Below, piece by piece: positions 54,686 through 64,000 of a stretch of 64,000 nt of DNA. The DNA is taken from positions 398,536-462,535 of the forward strand of contig NZ_VITH01000005.1 in NCBI RefSeq assembly GCF_007827815.1, given 5' to 3'. The translations under genes and the position numbers were made by a program. Below the pieces are notes generated by a model. The model did not search any database. It saw nothing but the letters and a program-made list of their open reading frames with translations, and was not told the origin of the DNA. This stretch comes from Azospirillum brasilense. Lineage in GTDB: Bacteria > Pseudomonadota > Alphaproteobacteria > Azospirillales > Azospirillaceae. Numbering within the stretch: the stretch's first letter is position 1; every line of letters begins with the position of its first letter.

Positions 54686-54969
54686 AGTGATGCGCCCCTG
54701 CGCCGCGAATCTGTTGGGCCATCCAAGAGCATGGCTGGTGGATCGAAAGGCGTTTGGACCCTGCGCCTTAGTAGGCCAGCTTTCGGCGCAGTCCCGTCCG
54801 TTGTCGCTATGACGAGCCAGAAGGACCCGCCGCGCGACGGCCGCTCAACTCCACAGCCGCCTTCGGCGGCGGCCCGGCAGGGCCAGGGTTGATGGACCGG
54901 CCGCGGTAGGCATTATCCCTGGCGGCGGCGACGCTGAGGCTTTTTGGCTCCGGCCAGGAGGAGCGGCCA

Positions 54970-55101
54970 TGGACCAGATCCATCCCAACGCCCGCACCAT
55001 CTTGACGGTGCGTGTGAGACCGGCGGGGAGACGCAAGCGTCGGTCGCCCGCCGCTTTGAGGTGTTGGAGGCAACGGTGTCTAGTTGGTGCAAGCAGGCGT
55101 G
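54970..55101 (+). pseudogene. IS481-like transposase N-terminal remnant
   Basis: MDQIHPNARTI at 54970 matches the opening of IS481-type transposases. After a frameshift the same strand reads ETQASVARRFEVLEATVSSW, a helix-turn-helix resembling that family. A GGAGGAG site precedes the ATG. The gene is cut off at 55102 by the outer IS630 element. Only about 45 codons survive. Confidence 0.5.
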
Positions 55102-55140
55102 TGATACGGCCGGCGCTTGAAGGCTTCCATTGCTTGGAAG

Positions 55141-55532
55141 TCATGCGAATTGCGGCCACCAGTGGAACCATGTCGCGGCTCGAATACGGTCCGGATCATC
55201 GGCCAGGGCGCAGCAATGATCGGCGAGCGTGTCATCGAGATCAGCCAAAGTGTTGAAGTGCTGGTTGGCGAGCGGTTCGTTCGTTAAGGGCCAGAGATGC
55301 TCGGCGGGCTGCAACTCGGGGGAATACCGGGGTAAGAACTCCAGCGTGATGCCCTCCGGGATCTCCAGCGTGCCGGCGACATGCCAGCCTGCGCCATCGA
55401 GGACGACCAGGACGCGCTTGGTGGGGCCGGCCCCGACCTCGCGGGCAAAGGCGCCCAGGATGGCACTGAACATGGGCGCATCGAGGCCATCGGCGAGGAA
55501 CCAAATCACCTGTCCGGTGCTCGGCCGCACTA
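55141..55532 (-). pseudogene. IS630-family transposase, C-terminal part
   Basis: This fragment encodes RPSTGQVIWFLADGLDAP, then VLVVLDGAGWH (second DDE aspartate) and LEFLPRYSPELQPAEHLW (glutamate), ending at 55141. It is the 3' half of a transposase gene whose 5' half lies beyond the inner IS at 56748-57455. Joining the halves at the TA restores YLAGLVRPSTGQVIWFL in one frame. Confidence 0.85.
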
Positions 55533-56745
55533 AGTGGTGCATCCGGCAAATGGCTTGAGATTGTCGTGCTCGGCCGCTGTTGACGGCTCATGTCGCCCTG
55601 CTTAGGAGCCGGGCCATGACGCTTCACCTGCGGGAACTGAGCGATGACGAGCGGACGGACGTGCAACGGATCGCCCGCTCGCACACGCTCGGAGCTGGGC
55701 TTGTTCGTCGCGCTCAGATCATCGTGCATGCCATGGGCGGTCTGAAGGCGGAGCGGATTGCGACCCGCATGGACCTGTGCGGCAACACGGTGCGCTACTG
55801 GCTGAACCGCTTCAACGCCCGTGGCCTGGACGGGCTGAAGGAGGATGTGCGCACCGGGCGACCGCCGACCTACTCGGCCGAGCAGCGCAGCGCCGTCATC
55901 GCCGCGGCCTTGACCCGCCCGTCCGAGCTGGGCCTGCCCTTTGCGGCCTGGACGCTGGATCGCTTGGTGAGCTATCTGAGCGAGCAGGGGATCGCTATGC
56001 GCCGCAGCCGCATCAGCGAGATCTTCATCCGCGAAGGCCTGAAGTGGCGTCAGGACGAGACGGGGTTCGGCGTGCGGGTCGATCCCGACTTCGCCCCAAA
56101 AAGGGGGCCATCGAGCAGCTCTACACGGCGCCACCGGCCGGCAGCGTAGTCGTCTGCCTGGACGAGATGGGGCCGCAGAAAGCCACCAGCCATCCGGGCC
56201 AGCAACTCGTCCGACCGGCCGCTCCGAAGGCCGAGCGCGCCCGGCAGGAGATCGACTATGGCCGCCGCGACGTGGCCGGCTACGTCTTCGGTGCGTTTCA
56301 GCCGGCCACGGGCGCGGCGCTCGCGCAGAGCTACCATCACCGCACCACGACCAACTGGGTGGACTTCCTGAGCGCCGTCGAGGCTTGGATCACCCCGGCG
56401 ACTGAGCGCATCTACGCCGTTGTCGACAACCTCAACACCCACAGCGCGCCGGACGTGCTGCTGTTCAGCCTGCTGCATCCACGCTAGGAATTCGTCTTCC
56501 AACCTAAATACGCCGCGTATCTGAACCTGATCGAGCCCTGGTGGAAAATCCTGCGCTCGCTGGCGCTGAAGGGCCGCCGCTTCGAGACCTGGGCCGAGAT
56601 CGCACAGGCCATTGAGCGGGCGACCGCCTACTGGAATCAGCACAAGCATCCCTTCATCTGGGGCCGCCGGCGACGCCATCGGCCACCGCGCCGGCTCGGC
56701 GTCGCCGCTGTTCCAGTTCTTTCACGGATTTAGTGGATGCACCAC
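55533..56745 (+). mobile_element. Inner IS630-family element (TA target duplication)
   Basis: The element is 1213 bp with inverted ends AGTGGTGCATCC (left) and GGATGCACCAC (right), flanked by a duplicated TA (55531-55532 and 56746-56747). The insertion plus one TA is 1215 bp, a multiple of three, so removal restores the outer transposase frame. TA targeting is diagnostic for IS630/Tc1-mariner elements. Confidence 0.85.
55616..56733 (+). pseudogene. Inner IS630-family transposase: -1 frameshift and amber codon
   Basis: The first frame (from ATG 55616, MTLHLRELSDDERTDVQRIA) gives the helix-turn-helix N-terminus and ends at 56149. The catalytic part is in the -1 frame: CLDEMGPQ (D), VVDNLNTHS (D) and NLIEPWWK (E). 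The switch point is a CCCAAAA heptamer (56095-56101), a sequence able to support programmed -1 frameshifting. An additional in-frame TAG at 56485-56487, probably from a Trp or Arg codon, cuts the protein before the last catalytic Glu. The downstream frame then continues to [14 protein letters not shown] and a stop at 56733. With the amber codon it is likely inactive. Confidence 0.85.
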
Positions 56746-56747
56746 TA

Positions 56748-57455
56748 AGCCCGCGAGATACATCCACTCGAAGCGCTGGTGGCCGCGCGCCACGGGGCGG
56801 CAACCGCACGGCGCCCACACCCGGCGGAGCACCGGCTTCAACCCGACGCGGTGCTCGTCCATCGCCCACACCTCCAAGGGTATGTCCGGGTCCTCCTGCT
56901 GGAGCGCCTGCACACGGCGGCGGAACCGCGCTTTGAAGACCTCCTGGGCCAAGGCATCGGCTTCGGCGTGGCGGGGACGCGGCACTTGGCGGGTAAAGCC
57001 GAGCCGGCCCAGATAGTCGGTGCCGCGCCGGGGTGAGACGAGACGCCCGATCATGCCGGCGATCCACTGGGCGACCGAGCGGCCCGTCCACAAGCCGCGG
57101 TCGGGCGGTGGATCGTCCAGGCTATCCCTCAGGCGGCGCTGTTGGCTTGCGTCGAGCAGCGGTCTGGCGTCCCTTGCGGCGGCAGGCGGATGCCCCGCAT
57201 CCGCCGAGAGCCGGGGTTGAACTGGCGCTGGTCGCCCAGCCCCGCACCCCCGGCCTCGTTATAGCGTCCCACGATGACGCTGACCCAGCGCGGCGTGTAG
57301 CCCGTCACCTCGGCCACGAACTGGGCCGAGCGCCCGCTGGTCAGCAGCCAGATGATTTGCAGATGCGTCCGCTCCGTCGCATCCGTCGCGGCCTTGTACA
57401 GCCGATGCAACTCATCGGCGTCAAGGTGATGAACCAGGTGAACCTTGCTGCCCAT
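56748..57455 (-). pseudogene. IS630-family transposase, N-terminal part (frameshifted)
   Basis: It begins MGSKVHLVHHLDADELHRLY and shows the helix-turn-helix (AQFVAEVTGYTPRWVSVIVGRY). A frameshift near 57150-57190 precedes the rest: LWTGRSVAQWIAGMIG, then VWAMDEHRVGLKP with the first DDE aspartate. The fragment stops at the inner IS junction after YLAGLV. It is the 5' half of the gene completed at 55141-55532. Frameshift plus insertion make it dead. Confidence 0.85.
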
Positions 57456-57785
57456 GCCAAATCAGGTGGAGCGGCACGACCTCAATGGAAGCCTTCATAC
57501 GCCGGCCGTATGAGGGGTGCCGCCATGCGACCAAGGGCCACGCTGGCGGGCGCGCGATGCTGGCCGGCGATTTGCCGGTGCTGGACACGCGCGCCAACGG
57601 CGTCGAGTACATCCGCCAAGCCCTCTACACTACCACTCTCAGCCTGGATCGGTTGCTTGCCCTCGGCGCCTTATGAGAACTGCATGGCCCTGGGGAACTG
57701 GTGGAGCCTCGCCCAAAGGGCTGGCTTGGAGCGCTAAGGAATGGCCAAATATCACCTCATCGTATCCAGGGTCTTGGCTTTTGTT

Positions 57786-58694
57786 TTACCGCCACTTAAT
57801 GAGGTTATCCTTAACCTCTTTGTTTATGCGTGCCGCACTATTTGGGCATCCGCCGTATCCGTGAATACCAACGGACAAAACATTATTGTTTTCCTGCCTA
57901 TGCCAAGTTGGTGAGCCGCTTTGTCCACCCATACTATCTACCATATAAAATATTTTCTTCATGTTAAGTGATGTTACCCCTCCTGCATTGAACCACTGGG
58001 TTCCTGTCGTTTTATCTCCCGGGTACCCCGATGTGTTAATCGCAGATCCTTTCAGAATGTTATCAGGAAGGGAATCAAATCCGAAGTACCCTGTTTGCTT
58101 GCCTAAGCTATCGCTTGGCAGTACAATTGCACCGTAATCGTATTCCGGATCTTGATCTTTAGTCCAGCCATTCACGCTCCAAAAATTCTCTGACGACAGC
58201 CCTCCGTATGGTGTGCTGTTACCATTCCGGCCAGGTACTACCATAATACTCTGGGCCCACCCATATTGACGATCGTAAACGCAGTGCCCACATGTTGCTA
58301 CGGTCCTTTGGCTAATAAACCAGCCAGTTCCTATGAAGCGCACCGGATTACCGGAGCTATTTCGAAATGTTATAAGTATCTGAGCTATAGCTCTCCAGGG
58401 AAAGTCTTTTGTGTTTTCAATAATAGCTCTATCGTCTCTTCCGCATACGCTTTCCGGTCCGGAGTTTTCCTCCATCCTTTTAGATATATGTGGGGCGTCA
58501 TCCCACTTACTTAGATCGATGCCTCCTAATATCGTTTCAGCTAGAGCGCGTTCATTGTCAAAGCCGTTTACTCGCTCAAAACGGCTGACTACCCGCGCAC
58601 CTTCCCAAGACTCGTTTGGTGGTGTGGGATGGGTCGATATAGGAGAGGAGTTTCCAGGAAAATAGTTGGACACAGCAGAATCTGCATTTTCCAT
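57786..58694 (-). CDS. V8-like (S1B) serine endopeptidase
   Basis: A 302-aa trypsin-fold protease. The triad is visible: H137 in TCGHCVYD, D186 in YDYGAIVLP, S259 in GGQSGSPTW. The spacing and GxSGSP match glutamyl-endopeptidase/V8-like enzymes. Residues 1-95 form a possible propeptide (MENADSAVSNYFPGNSSPIS...), but there is no hydrophobic signal, so export is not by a standard Sec signal. GC content is far below the core genome. A GGAG site lies 6 nt before ATG 58694. It is alone, with small unknown genes nearby. It may be a recently acquired effector or self-acting protease; that is inference. Confidence 0.85.
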   Translation of the reverse strand: MENADSAVSNYFPGNSSPISTHPTPPNESWEGARVVSRFERVNGFDNERALAETILGGIDLSKWDDAPHISKRMEENSGPESVCGRDDRAIIENTKDFPWRAIAQILITFRNSSGNPVRFIGTGWFISQRTVATCGHCVYDRQYGWAQSIMVVPGRNGNSTPYGGLSSENFWSVNGWTKDQDPEYDYGAIVLPSDSLGKQTGYFGFDSLPDNILKGSAINTSGYPGDKTTGTQWFNAGGVTSLNMKKIFYMVDSMGGQSGSPTWHRQENNNVLSVGIHGYGGCPNSAARINKEVKDNLIKWR

Positions 58695-58924
58695 CTTTCA
58701 CTCCATTTGATGCAGGATGCCCGGTTTTAGTTTAGAAAACAACCATGATGCGATGCATCTATTTTGTTTCAATAGGACGGGATACATGAAGATACGTTAC
58801 TATACATAAGAGCGTTGTTATCGCGCTTCTAGGAATACGCCTTTTGAAGTGTTTTGAGAGACCTTTCTATCTGCTATTCGTTGTGATGAAATCTGTTGCA
58901 AAGTTAGAATGGTGAGGAGGTGTA

Positions 58925-59158
58925 ATGATGGAAGAGGGGGACGGGAAAAGCCTAAATGAAGATGCGCACCTTGAGGCCATCCAATTCTCAGTCTTTTGTG
59001 AGACGATCGATTCAAAATCGCCTCACAGTGCATGTGATATAATGCGATATTATAGGCTTGTTGCGGGGAAAAGTGAAGTTTTCGGGCCGAATTCGCTTCA
59101 AGAATGCAGAGAATACGCGAGAAGAAATTGCAGGATCACTAGAGAGGAGTTGGATTGA
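58925..59158 (+). CDS. Small low-GC hypothetical protein
   Basis: A 77-aa acidic protein (MMEEGDGKSLNEDAHLEAIQ) with a strong GAGGAGG site 4-5 nt upstream of tandem ATGs. No domain is recognised; the C-terminal half (PNSLQECREYARRNCRITRE) looks helical. It is divergent from the V8-like protease across 230 bp, a layout that would suit a regulator or inhibitor, but nothing in the sequence proves it. Confidence 0.6.
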   Translation: MMEEGDGKSLNEDAHLEAIQFSVFCETIDSKSPHSACDIMRYYRLVAGKSEVFGPNSLQECREYARRNCRITREELD

Positions 59159-59217
59159 GAAAAACCATAGGTCGGAATATTTGTGCGAAAGTAGAGTATC
59201 AGTAAGTTTTCTACAAT

Positions 59218-59646
59218 TTACCCTGGTCGGTGTTCGACATAGGCTCCATCGGCCCATATATAGTAAACGGGAATTTCATCAATGACTGATGACAAAACGA
59301 TGGCTCCATCTATGGTCCAGTTTTTGTGTATGTAAATCATAGGTCGAGAGAGCATGTTGTCTCCTATAACGGAAGGATTGTCGGTGCTTTCGAGATGCAC
59401 AATATAAAAGTTTGGATAATCCGCCTGATTCGAAGGAATCACGATTATGTTCTGTAATGATTTGTCTCCGATAAAAAGATATTGCTTACTGAACATTGCC
59501 TTTGAAATTTCCGGCTTGCCATGCCGGCCGGGAAAAACATCTTCTGATATCCATTCTGCCAAGGATTTTTCAATGTCGTCGGTTTGCCCATATGGCCGGA
59601 ATTTAATCTTTGATGCGGTGCTATGCATTAGGTCTTGAGTACTCAT
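59218..59646 (-). CDS. Low-GC hypothetical protein
   Basis: A 142-aa protein from ATG 59646 (MSTQDLMHSTASKIKFRPYG) with a perfect GAGGAGG site 5 nt upstream; the frame extends to 59742 but without a site. The predicted fold is mixed alpha/beta, and no family is recognised. It is convergent with the 77-aa gene (about 60 bp). Composition resembles the V8-like protease gene, so the three may have arrived together. Confidence 0.65.
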   Translation of the reverse strand: MSTQDLMHSTASKIKFRPYGQTDDIEKSLAEWISEDVFPGRHGKPEISKAMFSKQYLFIGDKSLQNIIVIPSNQADYPNFYIVHLESTDNPSVIGDNMLSRPMIYIHKNWTIDGAIVLSSVIDEIPVYYIWADGAYVEHRPG

Positions 59647-59820
59647 GGCGTCCTCCTCAAATGAAAGCCTCTGTGCGCTGGTCTTTGTGGTTTCTGACAG
59701 GGCAACTACTTTATACTGCTTGCGATAATTATCCGAGAGCAACGATTCTTTTGGATAACGGCAAAGATGAAACTAAGATATTTCCTAGAAATGACACCTA
59801 AGTTTAAAAAAATACGAAAT

Positions 59821-61143
59821 TCATGCCCTATATGACGGCCTGAGATTTTGTGCCATTTTGCTTGCAGTAGCCAGATTCCGGTGGAATTTGCATGCTTGGC
59901 AATAGAACCCAGATGCACATCGAGTAATTAACAAGTTTACAAGATCTTTCACAAAATTGTCTGGGGCGTTTCTTGTGGGCCAACTCTCACGATGGCTCGT
60001 CGCTCCGCGGGAACTCCCGCCCGTGGTCAGGGGATCAATGCGGTCAGCCTCGGTCAATGCCCACTCCGCCCAGGCTTCGAGGCGACCTGTCAACAGGGGC
60101 CGTCCCTTATGCACCACGGCGGCCCGGACGGCCGCGACATAGGAGCGGATCTCACCAGCCTGCCGGTGCGCGGCGGCGTCGCCCAGCAGGCGCTCGACGC
60201 ACGCCCGTTGCTCCGCGGCCTGCCGGTCCCGCTCGCGGCGCTCGGCTTCCTCCTGACGCCGCTGCTACGCCTTTTCCCGCTCGGCCCGACGCTCGACGAG
60301 CCAGGCGTGAAGGCGCTCGGCGCTGCGGCGGTGGCGCACTTCGCCCTCGAAGACGATGGCAGCGGCGATGGGGCCCGCGTGGGCCTCGATTGGGGTGCCG
60401 TCGGCGTTCCGCCACACGTGGCCTGATCCGCCGTCGCCCGCGATCGTCAACTCCAGCCTCGCGGTTGTCCTCGGGGTGGGGGAGCATGGCCTCGTCCGCG
60501 GGCTCGCCGCGATGCGTTCGAGGACAATGGGGACCGAGGACTGGCCAACCTCGACGCGCACGTCGCGTCCGTCACGGTTCAGGCTCGGTTTGCCGCCGGC
60601 CCGCTCTAGCGCCAGGAACAGGCAGTTGAGGATGCGCAGCCGCCGCCGCTCGATCGGCGTGTCGAACGTGGAGGCGTCCAGGGCGGACGGGTCGGCGGCC
60701 CGCGCCCGCTTCTCCCGCCGCGCCTCGTCTGCGGCCAGCAGCGCCGCGATCAGCCGATGCGGACGGTCGAGGGCGCGCGGAACGCTGACCTTGTCCAGCA
60801 TCGCCTACACGCGCGCGGTCAGCGCCGGAACATCCTCCTCAAACACCGGCGGTGGCGGGAGCGGGGCCGAGCGGTCGTCGCTCGTGCTCCAGCCCGTCCA
60901 GCGCCCCCCGCCGAGCACAACGCTGTCGGGCGCGCCTGGGGCTCGCGGGGGCAGCGGGCGGTGGCGCACCGGCTTGTCGGCGCGCTTGCGGGCCCAGCGG
61001 TCCCGCTCGGGGACCGGGATGCCGGCCGCGCGGCACGCCTTGGCAAGCGCCACGCCCGATATGCCGAAGCGCGGCGCCAGGGTGGAGAGCGGTTCCGACC
61101 ACACGAGGTCATAGAGCGCGGTGCGGGTGAAACGACGGGTCAT
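59821..61143 (-). pseudogene. Island-associated HTH-like protein gene broken by two in-frame TAG codons
   Basis: From ATG 61143 (MTRRFTRTALYDLVWSEPLS) one frame runs 441 codons with two ambers: TAG at 60805-60807 between PALTARV and AMLDKVSVPRAL, and TAG at 60265-60267 between REKA and QRRQEEAERRERD. Both could come from CAG by one transition, and similarity-like sequence continues smoothly across each. The N-terminus resembles a short DNA-binding motif (PRFGISGVALAKACRAAGIPVP) in a protein type often seen on proteobacterial islands. The last ~50 residues drop in GC and probably replace the original C-terminus. Confidence 0.75.
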
Positions 61144-61364
61144 GGCACACCTTGGAATGCCGGCCCCAGTGACGACAACGAACCTTATCACGGCGATGCG
61201 GCTCGGCAACGTCGTCGCGGCACACGCCGGGGGCGCGTCACCCTCACCGCACGCGCGGTGTGCCCACGGGTCCGGCTGGTGCCCCGCCGTTCTTGCCCGT
61301 GGCCCCGCCGAACGGCCCTTTCCGGTGCTGGCAGCCCTGCCGACGTGGTTCAGCGCGCGAGGCC

Positions 61365-63557
61365 TCATGGGTGGCGCGGCCGGACCGGCGCCGGTCGGAG
61401 CAGCGGCCGCGCCGGACCAACGTTTTGCGTGTGGGAGCAACCCGGCCAGTTCGAGCACCCCAGGAACGGTCCGTGCCTGCCGCGCTTGAGCTGGAGCCAG
61501 CCGTCGCATCGCGGGCACCCCGCGACCGGCTGGCCGCAGTCCAGGCAGCGGACGCCTCCGTCGGCGCAGGCCGGCAAGCCGGTGCCGCAATGAGGGCAGG
61601 CATCTTGGGTGTGCCCGCAGTAGGGCCAGTTCGAGCACCCATAGAACGTTCCCCGTTCCCCGTCGCGGCGCTGCAGTCTCCCTTCCACGCACCGTGGGCA
61701 GGAAACCGCCGTTGCCGGCGGCCGGCCGAACACGGTGAGGTCGTCGCCGTCCTTGAGCAGCTCACGGATGAACGGCGAGGGCTGGTCGCCGTCCGCGAGG
61801 AGAAAGACCCGGCGCTTGGCGCGGGTGAGGGCGACGTAGAGAAGGCGCCGCTCCTCGGCGTTCGGATAGCCTTCGGGGGCCGCGAGCACGAGGTCCAGGA
61901 TCGGGTCGTCGGCGATCTCGGTGGGAAAGCCGAATCGCCCGGTCCCCAGGCCCAGCACGATCGCGTAGTCGGCCTCCAAGCCTTTGGCGCCGTGGACGGT
62001 CATGAAGGACAGGCGCAGGCCGGGGTGCTCGCGCGCCAACGCGTCCATGTCCCGAGGCTGCGTGTGCCGATAACGCCCAAGCAGCAGCACCGTCGCCGTC
62101 TCCCGTCTGGTCGCCGTCTCGGCGGCGATCGCCCGCAGGGCCTCCCGCAGCAGGTCGGATCCTTCGGCGCCCGGGAGCCCGATGTGCACGCAAGGCCCGT
62201 TGGCCCGAGTCACCGCGGTGACGTCTTTGCGGAGTTGCGCGGGGTTTTTGAGGACGAACCGCGTTGCCGTCGCGGCGATGCGGTCGACGCAGCGGAACAT
62301 CGTGCCCAAGTCGACGCGGGCGCTCGCGCCGAACCGGTCCGCAAACGCGCGCATGACGGCGATGTCCGACCCGGCGAAGCGGTAGATCGCCTGCCAATCG
62401 TCGCCAACGGCGAACAGCTGGTTGCTGGGCGACTGGTCCAGGAGCGCCTTCAACAGGCGCGCCCGACCCGGCGAGATGTCCTGGAACTCGTCCACGAGGA
62501 TGTAGCCGAACGGGCTCGTGTAGCGCCCCGTTTCCACATGCTCCGTCGCCTTGAGGATCATGTCGTGGAAACCGATTTGCCGCCGCGCGGCAAGCCAGCC
62601 CTGGTACCGCTCGAAAATGCGTCCGAACACGGCGAGGAACGCCTCGGCCCGTGGACGGTCGGGCCGCGCCGCCGCCCGGCGGGAGGCCTCCGCCAGCGTG
62701 ACATGTCCCCCTTTGAAGTGCTGGAGAAAGGTCGCGACCAAGCGCGTGAAGGGGCTGACGCGACCTTGGCTCTCCAGGATGGCGAAGACCTCCCCCGGTC
62801 GGATCGGGGACAGAGCGACGCCGTGGGCGGCCAGTTTGGCGGCCAGATTGTCGGTCAGCCGGCCGGCGGCCTTCTCGTGGCTGAAGGTCTCGATCAAGAC
62901 GGTGCCGCGGTCGGCGTGCAGGCGCCGCTTCCACGCCATGGAGCGCCGGTACTCCTCGTGGTCGATGAACGGCGGCGTGTTTCCCGACGCGGCCATCGCG
63001 AAGTGCTCGATGTAGATCCCGGTGTCCGGCAGATAGAAGTCCGGCTGGTACTGCCGCCGGTCGGGGGTGGCGGTTTCGTGCTCGTAGGGGCGCTCGTACT
63101 CGTAGGGCACGCCGTTGAGGAAGAGAAAGTTGGCGATCTCGCACTCTTCGAAACTCTTGAGCTTTTCGCCTTTGAGCGAGCGGATGTCGTTCGCGCGGAT
63201 GTAGCTCCAGTATTCGCCGTGGTTGCGGAACTCGCTGGCGCTTTTGTACGGCGCGAAATGGCTTTGGAACCACGTCACCATCACGCGCGAAAACGCCGGG
63301 TCGGCGAGCAGGTCGGCGACGATGCTCTTCAGCAGATCGAACAGGGCTTTGTCGTCCTCCGCGACCGTGGCCAGCGTGGGCCGCTTGCCCTCGGCCTCGC
63401 CGATGATGGCCATGCCGAGGCCGTGGAAGGTCCGCACCGTGAGGCCGGAGGCGACCGCGTCGCCCAGCCGCTTGCGGATCCTCTGCTCCATCTCGGCGCG
63501 CGCGTCCGTGGCAAAGGCCAGGACGGAGACCTCACCGGTCGCAAAGACCAGCGTCAT
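61365..63557 (-). pseudogene. UvrD/HelD-like superfamily I helicase with zinc fingers, N-terminus (Walker A) missing
   Basis: The remaining 730 residues hold motif Ia (VLAFATDARAEMEQRI), motif II (ILVDEFQDIS), motif III (VGDDWQAIYRFAGSD), motif V (MTVHGAKGLEADYAIVLG) and motif VI (LLYVALTRAKRR). The C-terminus has topoisomerase-type zinc ribbons (CPRC...CSNWPYC; CPHCGTGLPAC; CPRCDGWL...CSNWPGC). The Walker A loop and Q motif that should lie just before motif Ia are absent. ATG 63557 has a GGGGAG site, and the frame is open to 63758 but without a P-loop. About 190 bp farther an IS5-family element begins, so deletion linked to that insertion is likely. ATPase activity is not expected. Confidence 0.8.
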
Positions 63558-63744
63558 CGTCTCCCCGTCGAGGGTTGCGGCCCGTGCGTGCGTCGGGCGG
63601 AGCACGGCGAACAGCACGGACGCCAGCGCGGTTCGGGCCCCCGCGGCCGGGGTGGGGAGCTTGGGTGGCGGCCGGGCAGCAAGCGCACGGGAACGAACGT
63701 TCCATGGCAATAGGTGCCAAAGGATAAAGGCGCGCGTGGCGCTT

Positions 63745-64000
63745 AGAGTGCGTAACAAAACCGGCCGGGAACGGTTGGTAGGGGCATGGCAGCCCCTCTT
63801 GTTTCCGACGCCTTATGGGTGATCATCGAACCGCTGATCCCGCCGGAGCCGCCCAAGCCGAAAGGCGGACGGCCCCGGTTGGACGATCGTGCGGCGCTGA
63901 CCGGGATCCTGTTCGTGCTGCGCACGGGCATCCCTTGGGAGCTTCTGCCGGTGGAGATGGGCTGCGGCTCGGGTATGACCTGCTGGCGGCGTCTGCACGA
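63745..64000 (+). mobile_element. IS5-family element, left part only
   Basis: A probable left end near GAGTGCGTAACAAAACC (about 63745) is followed after 25-40 bp by a transposase start. Most of the element lies beyond the right edge. The exact boundary cannot be set without the other end. Confidence 0.6.
63786..64000 (+). CDS. IS5-family transposase, N-terminal part
   Basis: ATG 63786 (MAAPLVSDALWVIIEPLIPP) opens a frame that runs off the window after 71 codons. The block GGRPRLDDRAALTGILFVLRTGIPWELLP is the DUF4096-type N-terminal domain of IS5/IS1031-like transposases. The catalytic domain is not in the window. Confidence 0.85.
   Translation, partial: MAAPLVSDALWVIIEPLIPPEPPKPKGGRPRLDDRAALTGILFVLRTGIPWELLPVEMGCGSGMTCWRRLH

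Larger units (their letters stand above)
55102..57513 (-). mobile_element. Outer IS630-family element, interrupted by a second IS
   Basis: The ends carry about 31 bp of imperfect terminal inverted repeat: TGATACGGCCGGCGCTTGAA at 55102 continuing GGCTTCCATTG to 55132, against its complement at 57483-57513. Without the inner insertion (55533-56747) the element is about 1.2 kb, the usual IS630 size. It lies within the IS481-like remnant on its left side. Confidence 0.75.

Noticed and set aside
57485..57676. 63-codon plus-strand frame after the outer IS630 element
   Set aside because: It starts inside the IS end, so its N-terminus is not native; the rest (MLAGDLPVLDTRANGVEYIR) is not recognised and may be a fragment of the gene that the IS entered.
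56485..60807. Amber suppression or stop-codon reassignment in the island
   Set aside because: Three TAG interruptions occur only in mobile or decayed genes; intact genes around them use ordinary stops, so mutation is the simpler explanation.
1..64000. CRISPR array, phage structural module or secretion-system genes near the giant ORFs
   Set aside because: No regularly spaced repeats, Cas-like proteins, tail/baseplate proteins or secretion ATPases are visible anywhere in the window.

Overview
The window looks like chromosomal DNA of a high-GC alphaproteobacterium, most likely Azospirillum or a close Rhodospirillales relative. That is an inference from codon and GC style, from the gene content (cytochrome c maturation, several ABC amino acid and peptide transporters, an EAL-CBS-GGDEF protein, a TPR-glycosyltransferase-like protein) and from the types of insertion sequence. 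Nothing in the window fixes the species.

Positions 1-30800 are ordinary core genome. A cytochrome c maturation block, ccmC-ccmD-ccmE-ccmF, reads leftwards and runs off the left edge, while ccmA-ccmB read rightwards about 8.6 kb away. Between them lie a DMT exporter with a histidine-rich tail, a four-gene polar amino acid ABC importer (ATPase, binding protein, two permeases) and two tandem AspT/YidE-type transporters. After ccmAB come an EAL-CBS-GGDEF protein, a HerA-like ATPase, a TPR/glycosyltransferase-like protein, a five-gene peptide ABC importer, a MarR regulator, a DMT transporter, YbaK, a Fis-type response regulator, FolE, ApaG and a GNAT acetyltransferase. Palindromic GC-rich intergenic repeats are scattered here, and one is translated as the C-terminal tail of a peptide-transporter ATPase.

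At 30722-30795 lies a tRNA-Gly(CCC) gene, a common integration site. Immediately after it composition changes and an apparent genomic island begins. A 1.65-kb gene-poor, AT-richer stretch precedes two enormous, tightly coupled ORFs (4049 and 2626 aa; stop and start overlap as TAATG). They lack signal peptides and transmembrane segments, and I recognise no family for either. A 185-aa Cys-rich papain-like/amidase-like protein follows in the same direction. This three-gene unit is the best candidate in the window for an undescribed system.

From 53147 onward the island is a graveyard of mobile DNA: an IS110-family element, an IS481-like remnant, and an IS630 element broken by a second IS630-family element with a clean TA duplication. 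Next is a low-GC pocket with a V8-like serine protease and two small unknown genes. It is followed by a gene broken by two in-frame amber codons, a UvrD/HelD-like helicase lacking its Walker A region, and the start of an IS5-family transposase at the right edge. No integrase and no second att copy are visible, so the far end of the island probably lies outside the window.
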